Positions 53,927-62,295 of a stretch of 64,000 nucleotides of DNA are shown here, in pieces (position 1 is the stretch's first letter; each line of letters begins with the position of its first letter). Position numbers and translations under genes: made by a program. This DNA comes from Streptomyces sp. V4I2 (GTDB taxonomy: Bacteria > Actinomycetota > Actinomycetes > Streptomycetales > Streptomycetaceae). Under the pieces are notes generated by a model. That model made no database searches and was not told the DNA's origin. It worked only from the letters and a program-made list of their open reading frames with translations. The stretch covers positions 5,456,001 through 5,520,000 of the forward strand of contig NZ_JAUSZM010000003.1 of the NCBI RefSeq assembly GCF_030817655.1. The letters are read 5' to 3'.

Positions 53927-54559
53927 TTACCGGGCGTTCCGCACCAATTCATAGGCTTCCCACAGATCCCGCCCCATATAGGCGTGGGTCGAGATGCCGA
54001 CCAGATGGCTGTCCGCATTGACCGCGACGGAGATCGGCACCGCCCCGAACAGGTCCTTGTCCGACAGGGAGTCCCCGTAAGCGATGCAGTCGGTCCGTGT
54101 CACGCCGAACTCCTCGCACAGCCGGTCGGCGATCCGGACTTTGGCCGCGGCGCTCAACACCCCTGCCGGATCGACGGGCTCGGTGAACGGCAGTGCGGGA
54201 AAGCGGGACCCGTACGCCGCATGTGCGCCCCAGCCGATGAGCTTCTCCACGAAGAAGGAGGGCGAGAGCGACACGACGGCACAGTAGTCGCCGTCGCTCC
54301 TGATCTCCGCCCAGACCTCGCGGATACGAGCCAGCCAAGGGGCACCTTCGAAAGCCGCCACCACATGAGCCTCGGTGAGTTCCGCCCACAGCGTGTACAC
54401 CTCCGCCGCGTATTCGGGCGGCCCGATCAACCCTGCCCCGATCGCCTGATCGAGCGCCACCGCCTCGGCTTCCAGCCCGAGCTGCCGGGATATCTCCACC
54501 GGCGCAGTGCTTCCGTGCAACAACGTGCCGTCGAGGTCGAAGAGATGAAGTCTGGCCAT
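53927..54559 (-). CDS. HAD-superfamily (SerB/HAD-IB-like) phosphatase
   Basis: 210-residue protein from ATG 54559. Motif I is HLFDLDGTLLHGS (about 4-16), motif II is AVVSLSPSFF (about 92-101), motif III Lys is in AAKVRIADRLCEEFG, and motif IV is YGDSLSDKDLF (about 165-175). A longer frame to 54643 would begin exactly at a parS site (MFHVKH), which is almost surely coincidental. The substrate is unknown; SerB-like members act on phosphoserine or similar. Confidence 0.85.
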   Translation of the reverse strand: MARLHLFDLDGTLLHGSTAPVEISRQLGLEAEAVALDQAIGAGLIGPPEYAAEVYTLWAELTEAHVVAAFEGAPWLARIREVWAEIRSDGDYCAVVSLSPSFFVEKLIGWGAHAAYGSRFPALPFTEPVDPAGVLSAAAKVRIADRLCEEFGVTRTDCIAYGDSLSDKDLFGAVPISVAVNADSHLVGISTHAYMGRDLWEAYELVRNAR

Positions 54560-54626
54560 GCCACCGAGGCTAACGGGGTGCTTGTCCGGCTTCAGGGGCG
54601 GCCACCGGACGGTCGCCGCTCGCCGA

Positions 54627-54642
54627 TGTTTCACGTGAAACA
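54627..54642. other. parS: parS site (perfect)
   Basis: TGTTTCACGTGAAACA in the divergent spacer between the HAD gene and the acetyltransferase gene. Confidence 0.9.
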
Positions 54643-54752
54643 CCCAGCGCCTGTTCGCAGGCTGTGCCGTTGGCTACGACATGGCCAAAAGCTCGTCCGT
54701 CCTACGGGAAACAGGTGGACGACGAGGGCGCCCGTCAGACAGCCTGACCTGC

Positions 54753-55619
54753 GTGCCGACTCCTTCCCTCACCGCTCTGCCCATCCGCCGTCTGACGCGT
54801 CGCGATCTCACCGCCTGCGCCGACTTGTCCGAGGACCGGGGGTGGCCACGCGAGGAGCACAAGTGGGGCTTCCTCCTCACGGCCGGCAAGGGCTACGGCA
54901 TCGACGACCCCGACGGCGGGCTCGTCAGCGCCTGCGTAGTCACGGAGTACGGGCCGCAGGACCAGCCCGATCTCGGCGCCATCGGCATGGTGTTGGTGGC
55001 CGGACGGCATGCCCGCCAGGGCATCGGACGCCGGCTGATGCGCCACGTCGTCTCGGCGATGGGCACCACACCTCTGACGCTGCACGCGACGCCGTACGGT
55101 CGCCCGCTCTATGAAGAGCTCGGCTTCAAGGTCACCGGCCGGGCCGAGATGCTGTGCGGCCACTTCACGCCGGGCGGGCCGCCGCCCGAGGTCGCCACGC
55201 GTGCGGTCACCGCCGAAGACCTGACCGGCATCCTCCGGCTCGACGGGGAGGTCTTCGGTGCCGATCGCACGCACATCATCACCCGGCTGCCCGCCTTCGC
55301 CGACCAGTTGCGGGTCGCCGAGGAGAACGGCCGGATCATCGGCTACGCGGCCGCTTGGCCCAACATGGACACCCATGTCGTCGGCCCGCTGATCGCCCGC
55401 GACACAGCAACGGCGAAGGCGCTGATCGGCTCCCTCGCCGCCCACACCGACCGCCCTCTGCGCACCGACATCGACGTACGGCACGAGGAGTTGCTGGCGT
55501 GGGTGAAGGAACACGGTCTGGCATCCACCGCCTTCAACGCCGTCATGACTCATGGCGTCGCGGAACTCCCCGGGGACTGGAGCCGGCGCTTCGCGCCGCT
55601 GACGGTGGCGGCCGGCTGA
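54753..55619 (+). CDS. tandem GNAT acetyltransferase
   Basis: 288-residue protein from GTG 54753 with two GNAT-like halves. In the first half, the acetyl-CoA site is VAGRHARQGIGRRLMRHVV (Q/R-x-x-G-x-G/A, about 90-108); the second half (about 150-285) lacks a clear CoA loop. The acceptor amine is unknown. Confidence 0.87.
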   Translation: MPTPSLTALPIRRLTRRDLTACADLSEDRGWPREEHKWGFLLTAGKGYGIDDPDGGLVSACVVTEYGPQDQPDLGAIGMVLVAGRHARQGIGRRLMRHVVSAMGTTPLTLHATPYGRPLYEELGFKVTGRAEMLCGHFTPGGPPPEVATRAVTAEDLTGILRLDGEVFGADRTHIITRLPAFADQLRVAEENGRIIGYAAAWPNMDTHVVGPLIARDTATAKALIGSLAAHTDRPLRTDIDVRHEELLAWVKEHGLASTAFNAVMTHGVAELPGDWSRRFAPLTVAAG

Positions 55620-55650
55620 GGTCCGGCAGGCCGAGTTCTGGTACGACGAA

Positions 55651-55679
55651 GCCGGTTCCCCAGGGATTCGGGAACCGGC
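55651..55679. terminator. bidirectional hairpin terminator
   Basis: GCCGGTTCCC (55651-55660) pairs with GGGAACCGGC (55670-55679), a 10-bp stem with 9-nt loop, between the convergent acetyltransferase and MFS genes. Confidence 0.75.
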
Positions 55680-55728
55680 GGTCGCCGGGTACGACTCGTG
55701 GTGAAGGTTGCGGAGAGCAGTGTGCGGC

Positions 55729-56937
55729 TCAGTGGTGAAGGGCAGCTCGCTGATCCGTCGGCACGGCTTCAGCGACCACCGTGCTCGGCGCGCTGTCTCG
55801 GCGTTCCAGAGCGGCCGAGAGGAAGGCGAGAAGCAGGGCGGCCGCGGCGAGGGCGGCACCGACCCAGTTGGGGGCGGTGTACCCGAGGCCGGCCGAGATG
55901 ACGAGACCGCCGAGCCAGGCGGAGAGCGCGTTGCCGAGGTTGAAGGCGCCGATGTTCACGGCCGACGCCAGGGTCGGGGCGCCGTGTGCCTGATCGAGGA
56001 CGCGCTTCTGCAGTGGCGGGACGGTCGCGAACCCCAGGGCACCGATGAGCGCGATCGTGACGGCCGCCAGGGCCTTGTGGTGGGCGGTGAGCGTGAAGAG
56101 GGCGAGGACAACGGCCAGTGCGCCCAGAGAGACGTAGAGCATGGGCATCAGCGCGCGGTCGGCGTACTTGCCGCCGACGAGGTTGCCGCCGACCATGCCG
56201 AGGCCGAAGAGGACCAGCAGCCAGGTGACCGAGCCGTCGGCGAAGCCTGCGACCTGGGTCATCATCGGGGCGATGTAGGTGATGGCCGCGAAGACGCCGC
56301 CGAAGCCCAGGACGGTCATCGCCATCGCGAGCAGGACCTGCGCGTTCTTGAAGGCGGCCAGTTCGTGGCGCAGGCTCACGCCTTCCGCCTTGGGCATGTC
56401 GGGGACGAGCTTGGCGATGCCGAGGAGACCGATCACGCCCAGGACGGCGACGATCCAGAAGGTGACGCGCCAGCCGACGGACTGCCCGACGAGTGTGCCC
56501 AGCGGGACACCGACCACGTTGGCGACGGTCAGTCCGGTGAACATCATCGCGATGGCTCCGGCCTTCTTGTCGGGGGCGACCAGGTCGGCCGCGACGACCG
56601 ATCCGATGCCGAAGAAGGCGCCGTGGGCGAGTGAGGCGATCACGCGGCCGATCAGCATGACGGCAAAGGTGGGTGCGAGGGCGGACAGCAGATTGCCGGC
56701 GATGAACAGACCCATCAGCAGCATCAGCATCCGCTTGCGGGAGATCTTGGTACCGAGCACGGTCATCAGCGGGGCGCCGAACATGACACCGAGCGCGTAG
56801 CCGGTCACCAGGAAGCCGGCGGTGGGGATGGAGACCCCGAAGTCGCCCGCGACCTCGGGCAGCAGGCCCATGATCACGAACTCGGTCGTTCCGATTCCGA
56901 AGGCCCCGATCGCGAGGGCGAGAAGCGCGAGCGGCAT
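55729..56937 (-). CDS. MFS efflux transporter (AraJ/purine-efflux type)
   Basis: 402-residue membrane protein with 12 predicted helices. The start LALLALAIGAFGIGTTEFVIMGLLPEVAGDFG, the loop GTKISRKRMLMLLMGLF and the GRVIASLAHGAFFGIGSVVAADL helix are typical of the arabinose/purine efflux group (DHA1 family). The start is ATG 56937 with GGAAGG ten bases upstream; the longer frame to 56988 is not used. The substrate is unknown. Confidence 0.9.
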   Translation of the reverse strand: MPLALLALAIGAFGIGTTEFVIMGLLPEVAGDFGVSIPTAGFLVTGYALGVMFGAPLMTVLGTKISRKRMLMLLMGLFIAGNLLSALAPTFAVMLIGRVIASLAHGAFFGIGSVVAADLVAPDKKAGAIAMMFTGLTVANVVGVPLGTLVGQSVGWRVTFWIVAVLGVIGLLGIAKLVPDMPKAEGVSLRHELAAFKNAQVLLAMAMTVLGFGGVFAAITYIAPMMTQVAGFADGSVTWLLVLFGLGMVGGNLVGGKYADRALMPMLYVSLGALAVVLALFTLTAHHKALAAVTIALIGALGFATVPPLQKRVLDQAHGAPTLASAVNIGAFNLGNALSAWLGGLVISAGLGYTAPNWVGAALAAAALLLAFLSAALERRDSAPSTVVAEAVPTDQRAALHH

Positions 56938-57263
56938 GGGGGTGACACCTTCCAGACGATTGCAGGAGCGTGTTGCGCACGGCCACATTAATTGCAGACG
57001 CTCGATACATGCAAACGCCGACTATTTCGATGTCGTCATATCTTGGTGACAGCCGCTCCTGGACCTGGTGCGCCCTGTCGCTGGTGCACGGCAGGATCGA
57101 GGCCCCCATCGAGCGGACCTGCAGGAGGGACACGACCTGCGCGAGTACTCCCTGCGTGAAGCCCTCGACACCGCCGCCCACAACCCCGAACTCGCCCCAC
57201 TCGTACGAGCCGTCGAGACCCGCCGCACGCCGTCATAGGGACGCCTCTGCATAGAGTGCGGGC
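56938..57263. other. spacer with the tail of a lost gene
   Basis: A plus-strand frame ending at 57236-57238 reads DLREYSLREALDTAAHNPEL and then APLVRAVETRRTPS. This resembles the C terminus of a helical regulator, but no start or HTH is found. I take it as a remnant of a regulator gene that once was divergent from the MFS gene; weak evidence. Confidence 0.35.
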
Positions 57264-57716
57264 ATGGGAGATCTTGAGATACGGCCCGCCACGACGGACG
57301 ACATTCCCGCGATCGTCGCCATGCTCGCCGACGACCCCCTGGGTGCCCAGCGCGAGTCACCGGACGACCTGACGCCCTACTTGGCAGCGCTCGAACGCCT
57401 CACCGCCGACCCCAACCAGCAGCTGGTGGTCGCCGTTCGTGAGGGCCGCGTCGTCGGTACGCTCCAACTCACGATCATTCCCGGGCTGTCCCGACGCGGT
57501 TCCACCAGGTCGATCGTCGAAGGCGTACGCGTCCACGCGGACGAACGCGGCAGTGGTCTCGGGACGCGGCTCATCGAGTGGGCGATCGAGGAATCCCGCC
57601 GCCAGGATTGCCAGTTGGTCCAGCTGACCTCGGACAACACCCGCACGGATGCCCACCGCTTCTACGAGCGGCTCGGCTTCACGGCCTCTCACGTGGGCTT
57701 CAAGCTCCAGTTGTGA
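57264..57716 (+). CDS. GNAT-family acetyltransferase
   Basis: 150-residue single-domain enzyme. The acetyl-CoA site is VHADERGSGLGTRLIEWAI (about 91-109), and the C-terminal YERLGF (about 137-142) is a classic GNAT end. The acceptor is unknown. The start is ATG 57264. Confidence 0.92.
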   Translation: MGDLEIRPATTDDIPAIVAMLADDPLGAQRESPDDLTPYLAALERLTADPNQQLVVAVREGRVVGTLQLTIIPGLSRRGSTRSIVEGVRVHADERGSGLGTRLIEWAIEESRRQDCQLVQLTSDNTRTDAHRFYERLGFTASHVGFKLQL

Positions 57717-57754
57717 CATGCCGCTTCGAGGCGGCATGACGCTCTCGGTTGTGA

Positions 57755-57800
57755 CGCGGTGAAGCGGCCTGTTTCACGTGAAACAGGCCGCTTCACCGCG
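57755..57800. terminator. 46-bp perfect palindrome with parS in its centre
   Basis: Bases 57755-57800 are a perfect palindrome (each half is CGCGGTGAAGCGGCC plus half of parS). The central 16 bp (57770-57785) are an exact parS. It lies between the convergent acetyltransferase and serine-hydrolase genes, so it is at once a bidirectional terminator hairpin and a ParB site. Confidence 0.9.
57770..57785. other. parS: parS site (perfect)
   Basis: TGTTTCACGTGAAACA at the centre of the 46-bp palindrome. Confidence 0.9.
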
Positions 57801-57807
57801 AGCGCGT

Positions 57808-59235
57808 CTAGCCGATGCCGCGCCAGCCCTCGGGATCCACCCCACCGGGCAGGGAGGCCCCCTCGTCGTACGGCTGACGTGTGAAGACAAACGACCCGAG
57901 GTCCAGATGGCTCACGGAGCCGTCCGGGCGCCGTACAGCCTTCAGGAGCTCTCCGGCGTAGTAGCCCTCCAGGCCCGTCCAGGTCCCGTCGCCGTTCGCC
58001 CGGAACCGCGAACGGCGGCCGTTGCCGGAAAGGGGCTCCAGCGAGACGAGCCCATCGGCCGTCAGCCGCAGGGCAAAGGCATGGGTGCCCCAGTACCACT
58101 GGCCCGCCAACTCGAGGGCAATAGCGTCATTTTCGGGCAGGGGCCGCCAGGGATCGGGGAAGCGCGGCTCGGCCTCGGCGACGATCCGTACGAGATCGGC
58201 GCCCACGGCCGACAGCAACGGCCCGGAGGTGCAGTTGGCCAACACCACGCCCGCGACGTCGTCCACCACGCTGATGGTGAGGTTGGCCAGGAAGCCCGGC
58301 AGTGACCCCGAATGTCCCACGAGCAGCCGTCCGTCCCGGTGCTGGATCTGCAGCCCGAGACCGTACGTGGCACCGTCCACGACATCCGCGGCCTCCGCCG
58401 GTGCGGCGGGCGTCCGCATCTCCCGCACGGTGTCTGCGCTCAGCACCCTGTCGTCCCCCTTCGCCAGGAAGGCGGCGAAGCGCGCCAAGTCTCCTGTGGT
58501 CGACCAGAGTTGACCGGCCGGAGCCATCAGTCCAAGATTCTCGGTGGGTTCGGGCAGCATCACGTCGGCCCATGGGTGCACCGCCCACCCGCCGGCGTGT
58601 GGAGCCTGCGGCCGTGTGCCCGTACGGTCCAGGGCCAGAGGTTCGAGCACTTCGCGCCGTAGTACGTCCTCCCATGGAGCCCCGCGCAGCTTCTCGACGA
58701 GCGCGCCCAGGAGGGTGTAACCGGGGTTGGAGTAGTGGAAGCGGCGGCCGGCCGGATGCCGGAAGGCCTGCTCCCCCAGCACGTCGGCGAGTTCGGGCCG
58801 CAGGGACCCCGGAGTGCGCTCCCACCACGGCGCGGGTGACTCGGCCGCCAGACCGCTGGTGTGGGCCAGCAGTTCGGCGATCGTGGCCTCCCCCGCACCG
58901 GTGCCCGGCACGTGCTTCTCCAGGGAATCACCAAGGTCGAGTGCACCCTCGTCACGCAGTCGCAGCACGAGAACGGCGGTGAACGTCTTTGTGATCGACC
59001 CGATACGGTACTGCACGTTCTCGTCCGGACCGTGCCCTTCCACCGAGGTCCGCGAGCCGTGCCACACGGCCTGCCCGCCCCGAACGACCGCCGCGACCAT
59101 CGACGGCGCACGCCCTTCCGCCTGGGCCACGGCAATCCGGTGCAACAGCGCCCGGCGCGTGCCGGGAAGCAGCTCTTCCTGAGGTGTCGTCATGACCCCA
59201 GTCCATCCTGCGGGGCGCTCGGGCGTCGAGCTCAT
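57808..59235 (-). CDS. serine beta-lactamase-like hydrolase / D,D-peptidase (class C type)
   Basis: 475-residue enzyme of the beta-lactamase/EstB/D-Ala-D-Ala carboxypeptidase family. SITK (Ser-x-x-Lys in GSITKTF, about 79-82), YSN (in HYSNPGY, about 174-176) and HSG (in VGHSGSLP) are all visible. A C-terminal extra domain (about 380-475) is DUF3471-like. There is no signal peptide. The start is ATG 59235 with GAGGG five bases upstream; ATG 59193 is an alternative. Its substrate could be a beta-lactam, a peptide or an ester. Confidence 0.88.
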   Translation of the reverse strand: MSSTPERPAGWTGVMTTPQEELLPGTRRALLHRIAVAQAEGRAPSMVAAVVRGGQAVWHGSRTSVEGHGPDENVQYRIGSITKTFTAVLVLRLRDEGALDLGDSLEKHVPGTGAGEATIAELLAHTSGLAAESPAPWWERTPGSLRPELADVLGEQAFRHPAGRRFHYSNPGYTLLGALVEKLRGAPWEDVLRREVLEPLALDRTGTRPQAPHAGGWAVHPWADVMLPEPTENLGLMAPAGQLWSTTGDLARFAAFLAKGDDRVLSADTVREMRTPAAPAEAADVVDGATYGLGLQIQHRDGRLLVGHSGSLPGFLANLTISVVDDVAGVVLANCTSGPLLSAVGADLVRIVAEAEPRFPDPWRPLPENDAIALELAGQWYWGTHAFALRLTADGLVSLEPLSGNGRRSRFRANGDGTWTGLEGYYAGELLKAVRRPDGSVSHLDLGSFVFTRQPYDEGASLPGGVDPEGWRGIG

Positions 59236-59302
59236 TTGGCCCTCGGGGGGTGTGGGGTCTCGCCGCTCGTGACATGTCGATCTTGCGTGACTGGGCGTTC
59301 TT

Positions 59303-59360
59303 GGCTGTCTCACGGCCTTGTCACCCATGATCAGTCTCAAATCCGTGGCATTTCCTCGCG
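59303..59360 (+). repeat. dispersed repeat copy A (transposon-end-like)
   Basis: Starts GGCTGTCTCACGGC and ends GTGGCATTTCCTCGCG, with GTCTCA repeated after 27 bp. Related copies lie at 60092-60148 and 60604-60660, in the same orientation. It lies in the 283-bp gap before the DHFR-like gene. Confidence 0.7.
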
Positions 59361-59518
59361 AGGGCGAGGTCGAGATCAGGCAGCCTGCCCGTGTCGGCCG
59401 AGTACACCACGCTGAGCCCCGAGCACGAGGACTACCGGCGAGCCCAGATCGCGCACCGATGAGTTTCCCGCGTCGCGCTGGTCTATACGCCGGACACCCA
59501 CGGACGGAAGGCTGGGCC

Positions 59519-60082
59519 ATGCGGAAACTGATCTACGGCATGAACCTGACCCTGGACGGCTACATCGCCGCGGCCGGCGACGACATCGGCTGGAGCGTGC
59601 CGAGCGACGAGCTGTTCCAGTGGTGGCTCGACCACGAGCAGGCGAGTGGCCTGTCGCTGTATGGGCGCAAGCTATGGGAGACGATGAGCTCCTACTGGCC
59701 GACCGGCGACCAGCAGCCCAACGCCACCCCGGCGGAGATCGAGTTCGCGCGGAACTGGCGGGACACGCCGAAGGTGGTGTTCTCCTCGACGATCGACAAG
59801 GTCGACTGGAACACCCGCCTGGTCACCGGCGACGCGATCGCCGAGATCACGCGGCTCAAGGCCGAGGACGGCGGCCCAATGAACATCGGCGGCGCAACTC
59901 TCGCCGGGGCGGCCATGCGCGCCGGGCTGATCGACGAGTACGCGATCGCCGCCCATCCGGTCCTGGTGGGTGGCGGGACGCCGTTCTTCACCGCGCTGGA
60001 CAGCTGGGTGAACCTGAACCTGGTGGAGACGCGGACGCTTCCCGGCGGCGTGGTCCTGACCAGGTACGAGACGAGGCGCTGA
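59519..60082 (+). CDS. DHFR/RibD-like reductase family protein
   Basis: 187-residue protein of the dihydrofolate reductase superfamily (RibD C-terminal type). Motifs are MNLTLDGYIAAAGDDIGW (about 8-25), LYGRKLWETMSSYWP (about 47-61), the central NIGGATLAGAAMRAGLIDEY (about 121-140) and GGGTPFF (about 150-156). Members reduce pterins or quinones, or act in antibiotic resistance; a trimethoprim-resistance role would need testing. GGAAGG is 8 bp before ATG 59519. It is flanked by transposon-end-like repeats A and B. Confidence 0.88.
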   Translation: MRKLIYGMNLTLDGYIAAAGDDIGWSVPSDELFQWWLDHEQASGLSLYGRKLWETMSSYWPTGDQQPNATPAEIEFARNWRDTPKVVFSSTIDKVDWNTRLVTGDAIAEITRLKAEDGGPMNIGGATLAGAAMRAGLIDEYAIAAHPVLVGGGTPFFTALDSWVNLNLVETRTLPGGVVLTRYETRR

Positions 60083-60091
60083 GCAGCTTCC

Positions 60092-60148
60092 CGCTGTCTC
60101 ACGGCTTGGATGGGTGTTTCCTCTCACCGTCGTGGCATTTCCTCAGCC
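60092..60148 (+). repeat. dispersed repeat copy B (transposon-end-like)
   Basis: CGCTGTCTCACGGC... to ...GTGGCATTTCCTCAGCCG. Its right part is also the 3' end of the broken HTH gene (minus strand), so the repeat spans the gene end plus the element tip. Confidence 0.7.
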
Positions 60149-60581
60149 GGGATCGTCTGGGCGGCTGCAGCGACTCGTTTCCCGAATCGGGTCAGTTTCA
60201 TGGCCGCACCGCGTTCGGCTCGTTCGAAGAGGGGTGTCCGAGGTCCGCTTCGAGTCGGTTGAGCTGGATCGCCAGGGTCGAGTGGTGGATGCCGAGGTCT
60301 CGGGCTGCTTCGGTGAGGGTGGGGTCGGATTGGGCTGCCAGGCAGCGCGAGAGCCGTTGTCGTGCCTATGGGCCGGTGAAGGCTTTGCGGAGGATGGAGG
60401 GAAGAGACTCGGCTTCGTCAGCGGCGCGTAGGGCGGTCTGGTGGCTGGCGCCGACGCGTGGCCGGAGGGGGATCTCAAGGACGGCATATATGCTGCCTAT
60501 GTGCCATCGGAGATCAGATTGTGCCGCGAGATTTGAGACCCTGCAGGGGTGTAGGATCTCGCGGCTCGTGTCCCAGGGCAT
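60124..60581 (-). pseudogene. broken transposon-type LysR/HTH protein
   Basis: Minus-strand fragments read ASHQTALRAADEAESLPSIL then RKAFTGP, an in-frame TAG stop (60366-60368), and ARQRLSRCLAAQSDPTLTEAA (helix-turn-helix: RDLGIHHSTLAIQLNRLE). A frame break follows in a G run (60231-60234). The lost frame would go on as LFERAERGAAMKLTRFGKRV and end at 60124. The C-terminal codons are part of repeat copy B. Proteins of this kind accompany Tn7/Tn5053-like elements in Streptomyces, recalled from neighbours, not searched. Confidence 0.7.
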
Positions 60582-60603
60582 CGTGCTGACCAGTTAGTTC
60601 TCC

Positions 60604-60660
60604 GGCTGTCTCACGACATGGCCGGCCACTCTTGTCTCAAGACGGGTGGCATTTCCTCAG
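60604..60660 (+). repeat. dispersed repeat copy C (transposon-end-like)
   Basis: GGCTGTCTCACGAC... to ...GTGGCATTTCCTCAG, with GTCTCA repeated after 26 bp (60608 and 60634). It lies between the broken HTH gene and the hypothetical gene. Confidence 0.7.
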
Positions 60661-60695
60661 CGCGAGCTGCAGGTGGAGCTCGTGCCTGGGCCCAC

Positions 60696-61325
60696 TCAGT
60701 TGTCGAACCAGACGACGAGTCGCACATTGTCATCGCCGTGCTGCGATGCGAGCGCCTCCATGACCGTCCAGACCGGTTTCCACTCGCCAGTCTCCGGGAC
60801 GGCATCTCGACGGCGCAGCTTCTCGGATCTGTAGAGAGTGTCGCCGATGAGCCATTCGCTCTCCTCGGGCCACTCTTCAGGCTCGCCCGGCACTTGGGCA
60901 GGAAGGCCGACGGCTTGTGCGAAGCGAGAGCTCCAGGCCGACTTCCCCGTCAACCTGAGCCCATCCGGAGTCTGCCGGTATTGGTGAAGTCGACTGTCGG
61001 CCTTCTCAGCTGGCTCGCCCCAATCGACCTCCTTGATCTCGGCCCAGGTGATCCAGGTGGTGCCGTATGCCTGGTCCGGCCACTGGGCAAGTTGATCGAG
61101 TTCGGCGCGAACAGTCTCCGACGCATCGACTGGGAGTCCTCGGTCTGCGGCCAGCGGTCGGAAGTTCGCGTAGTTGCGGACTCCAAAGAGGCAGCCAAAC
61201 GCGTCGTAGTTCCGGGTGATGTTGAGGAAGAAGAGGTCGATGGCGGCTCGCCAAACCGAGTCCTCGTCCTCCTCGTGGAGGTGCCATGCTCGGCACTCGA
61301 CAAACCCGCTGATGTCCGTCCCCAT
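60696..61325 (-). CDS. hypothetical protein (accessory region)
   Basis: 209-residue protein from ATG 61325 that I do not recognise. It is acidic, rich in Trp and without signal peptide or membrane helices; typical stretches are DISGFVECRAWHL at the start and RAAIDLFFLNITRNYDAFGC (about 26-45). There is no clear ribosome site. It lies between transposon remnants, so it may be cargo or an immunity-like protein; this is inference. Confidence 0.7.
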   Translation of the reverse strand: MGTDISGFVECRAWHLHEEDEDSVWRAAIDLFFLNITRNYDAFGCLFGVRNYANFRPLAADRGLPVDASETVRAELDQLAQWPDQAYGTTWITWAEIKEVDWGEPAEKADSRLHQYRQTPDGLRLTGKSAWSSRFAQAVGLPAQVPGEPEEWPEESEWLIGDTLYRSEKLRRRDAVPETGEWKPVWTVMEALASQHGDDNVRLVVWFDN

Positions 61326-61403
61326 GACAGAGATTCTGCAACCGCCGTCAATCGATTTTGGGGTTGAGGTTCCCCCGGCGTGCGGGAGGTTCTGATCAAC
61401 TGG

Positions 61404-61706
61404 TCAGGAGTCAGGCTGGCCGAGCTGAGATCTGTCGGCGGGTTCCGTGTCCCAGACCTCCTCGAACTCCTCGGGGGTGAGCTGCTCCGGATCATGCCCT
61501 TCCCACTCTGGGACGGGAAGTTCAGCTGTGATGCCGAACCTGTTGTCGTACTCGTCGAGGAGGCCAGCGTCATGGGCCTGCTGCCATTCGTCGAGGGAGG
61601 CAGCTGCGATCGGCGTCAGTTCAGGGCCCTGGAACTCGATCTGCCGGGTCACCCAGCCTTCGGCGTTCACCTCGAAGTAGAAGCAGACGTTCGTCTTGCC
61701 CCACTT
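61404..61706 (-). pseudogene. headless hypothetical protein fused to TnsC remnant
   Basis: The minus-strand frame that ends at 61404 changes character at the TGGGGC junction near 61705. From there it reads GKTNVCFYFEVNAEGWVTRQ (then IEFQGPELTPIAAASLDEWQQAHD) to an acidic end, clearly a separate hypothetical protein whose start codon is missing. I infer a deletion that joined the interior of the TnsC-like gene to codon two or so of this gene. Confidence 0.65.
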
Positions 61707-62295
61707 CAAGAAGTGCAGGTCGTCGAGTACCAGGACACGGACCTCACAGGACAGAACGCAGTCCAGGGCCTGCTGGCCGAGCTGGGCAGTGGTTCCGCGG
61801 ATGCGGCCGGGGTGGCCGAAGAACTCCACCAGGGCCCGATTGAGGTCCTTCATGCCCGTGTTGCCCGTGAGTCCGACCCTGCAGACGGGCCAGCGTTCAT
61901 GGCCGGCCGCGGTGAACTCTCCCTGTTCGGCGATCTCCCTGCGGTGGAACTCCCGCGCGAAGGCCAGCACCGAGGTGGTCTTCCCCAGGACCGGGGAAGG
62001 CGTCGACGGGCGCTGCTCCCTTGGCTTCGTCCCCGTCCTGCTGGTTGCTGTCGACGATGTCCCACAACTCATTGTGCAGTTCGGCCAGTTGAGGTGTCTT
62101 GATCGGTCCGAGGTTCGCGTGCCAGTCACGCCGTCGGCGGTCGTAATCGGCTCTTGCCGGCTCGCTCAAGGCGTTCAGCTGAGTCCGGTTCAGCGCCTCG
62201 GGCTGGTCGCGGCGGGCAGCCTCGGCGAAGGCTTTAAAGTCTTCCTTCCTCGACAGGGCCAGGTTTCCCAGGTTCGGCAGACTGGCCGTACTCAC
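61707..62295 (-). pseudogene. TnsC/TniB-like transposition ATPase, truncated and frameshifted
   Basis: Starts at GTG 62295 overlapping the TnsB-like stop. The frame reads to VDAFPG, then needs a one-base shift (extra C near 61990) to continue with GKTTSVLAFAREFHRRE (Walker A GLGKTT). It reaches Walker B as VRVLVLDDLHFLKW and then breaks into the foreign fragment at 61706. Sensor and C-terminal parts are missing. TnsC/TniB proteins use ATP to choose the insertion target. Confidence 0.8.

Noticed and set aside
54560..54643. HAD protein start at MFHVKH (54643)
   Set aside because: Those codons are a parS site; HAD motif I begins right after the ATG at 54559, which fits the family length.
59395..59462. 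Short frame ending EDYRRAQIAHR before the DHFR-like gene
   Set aside because: It could be the tail of a lost gene, but 20 or so residues without a start are not enough to name a feature.
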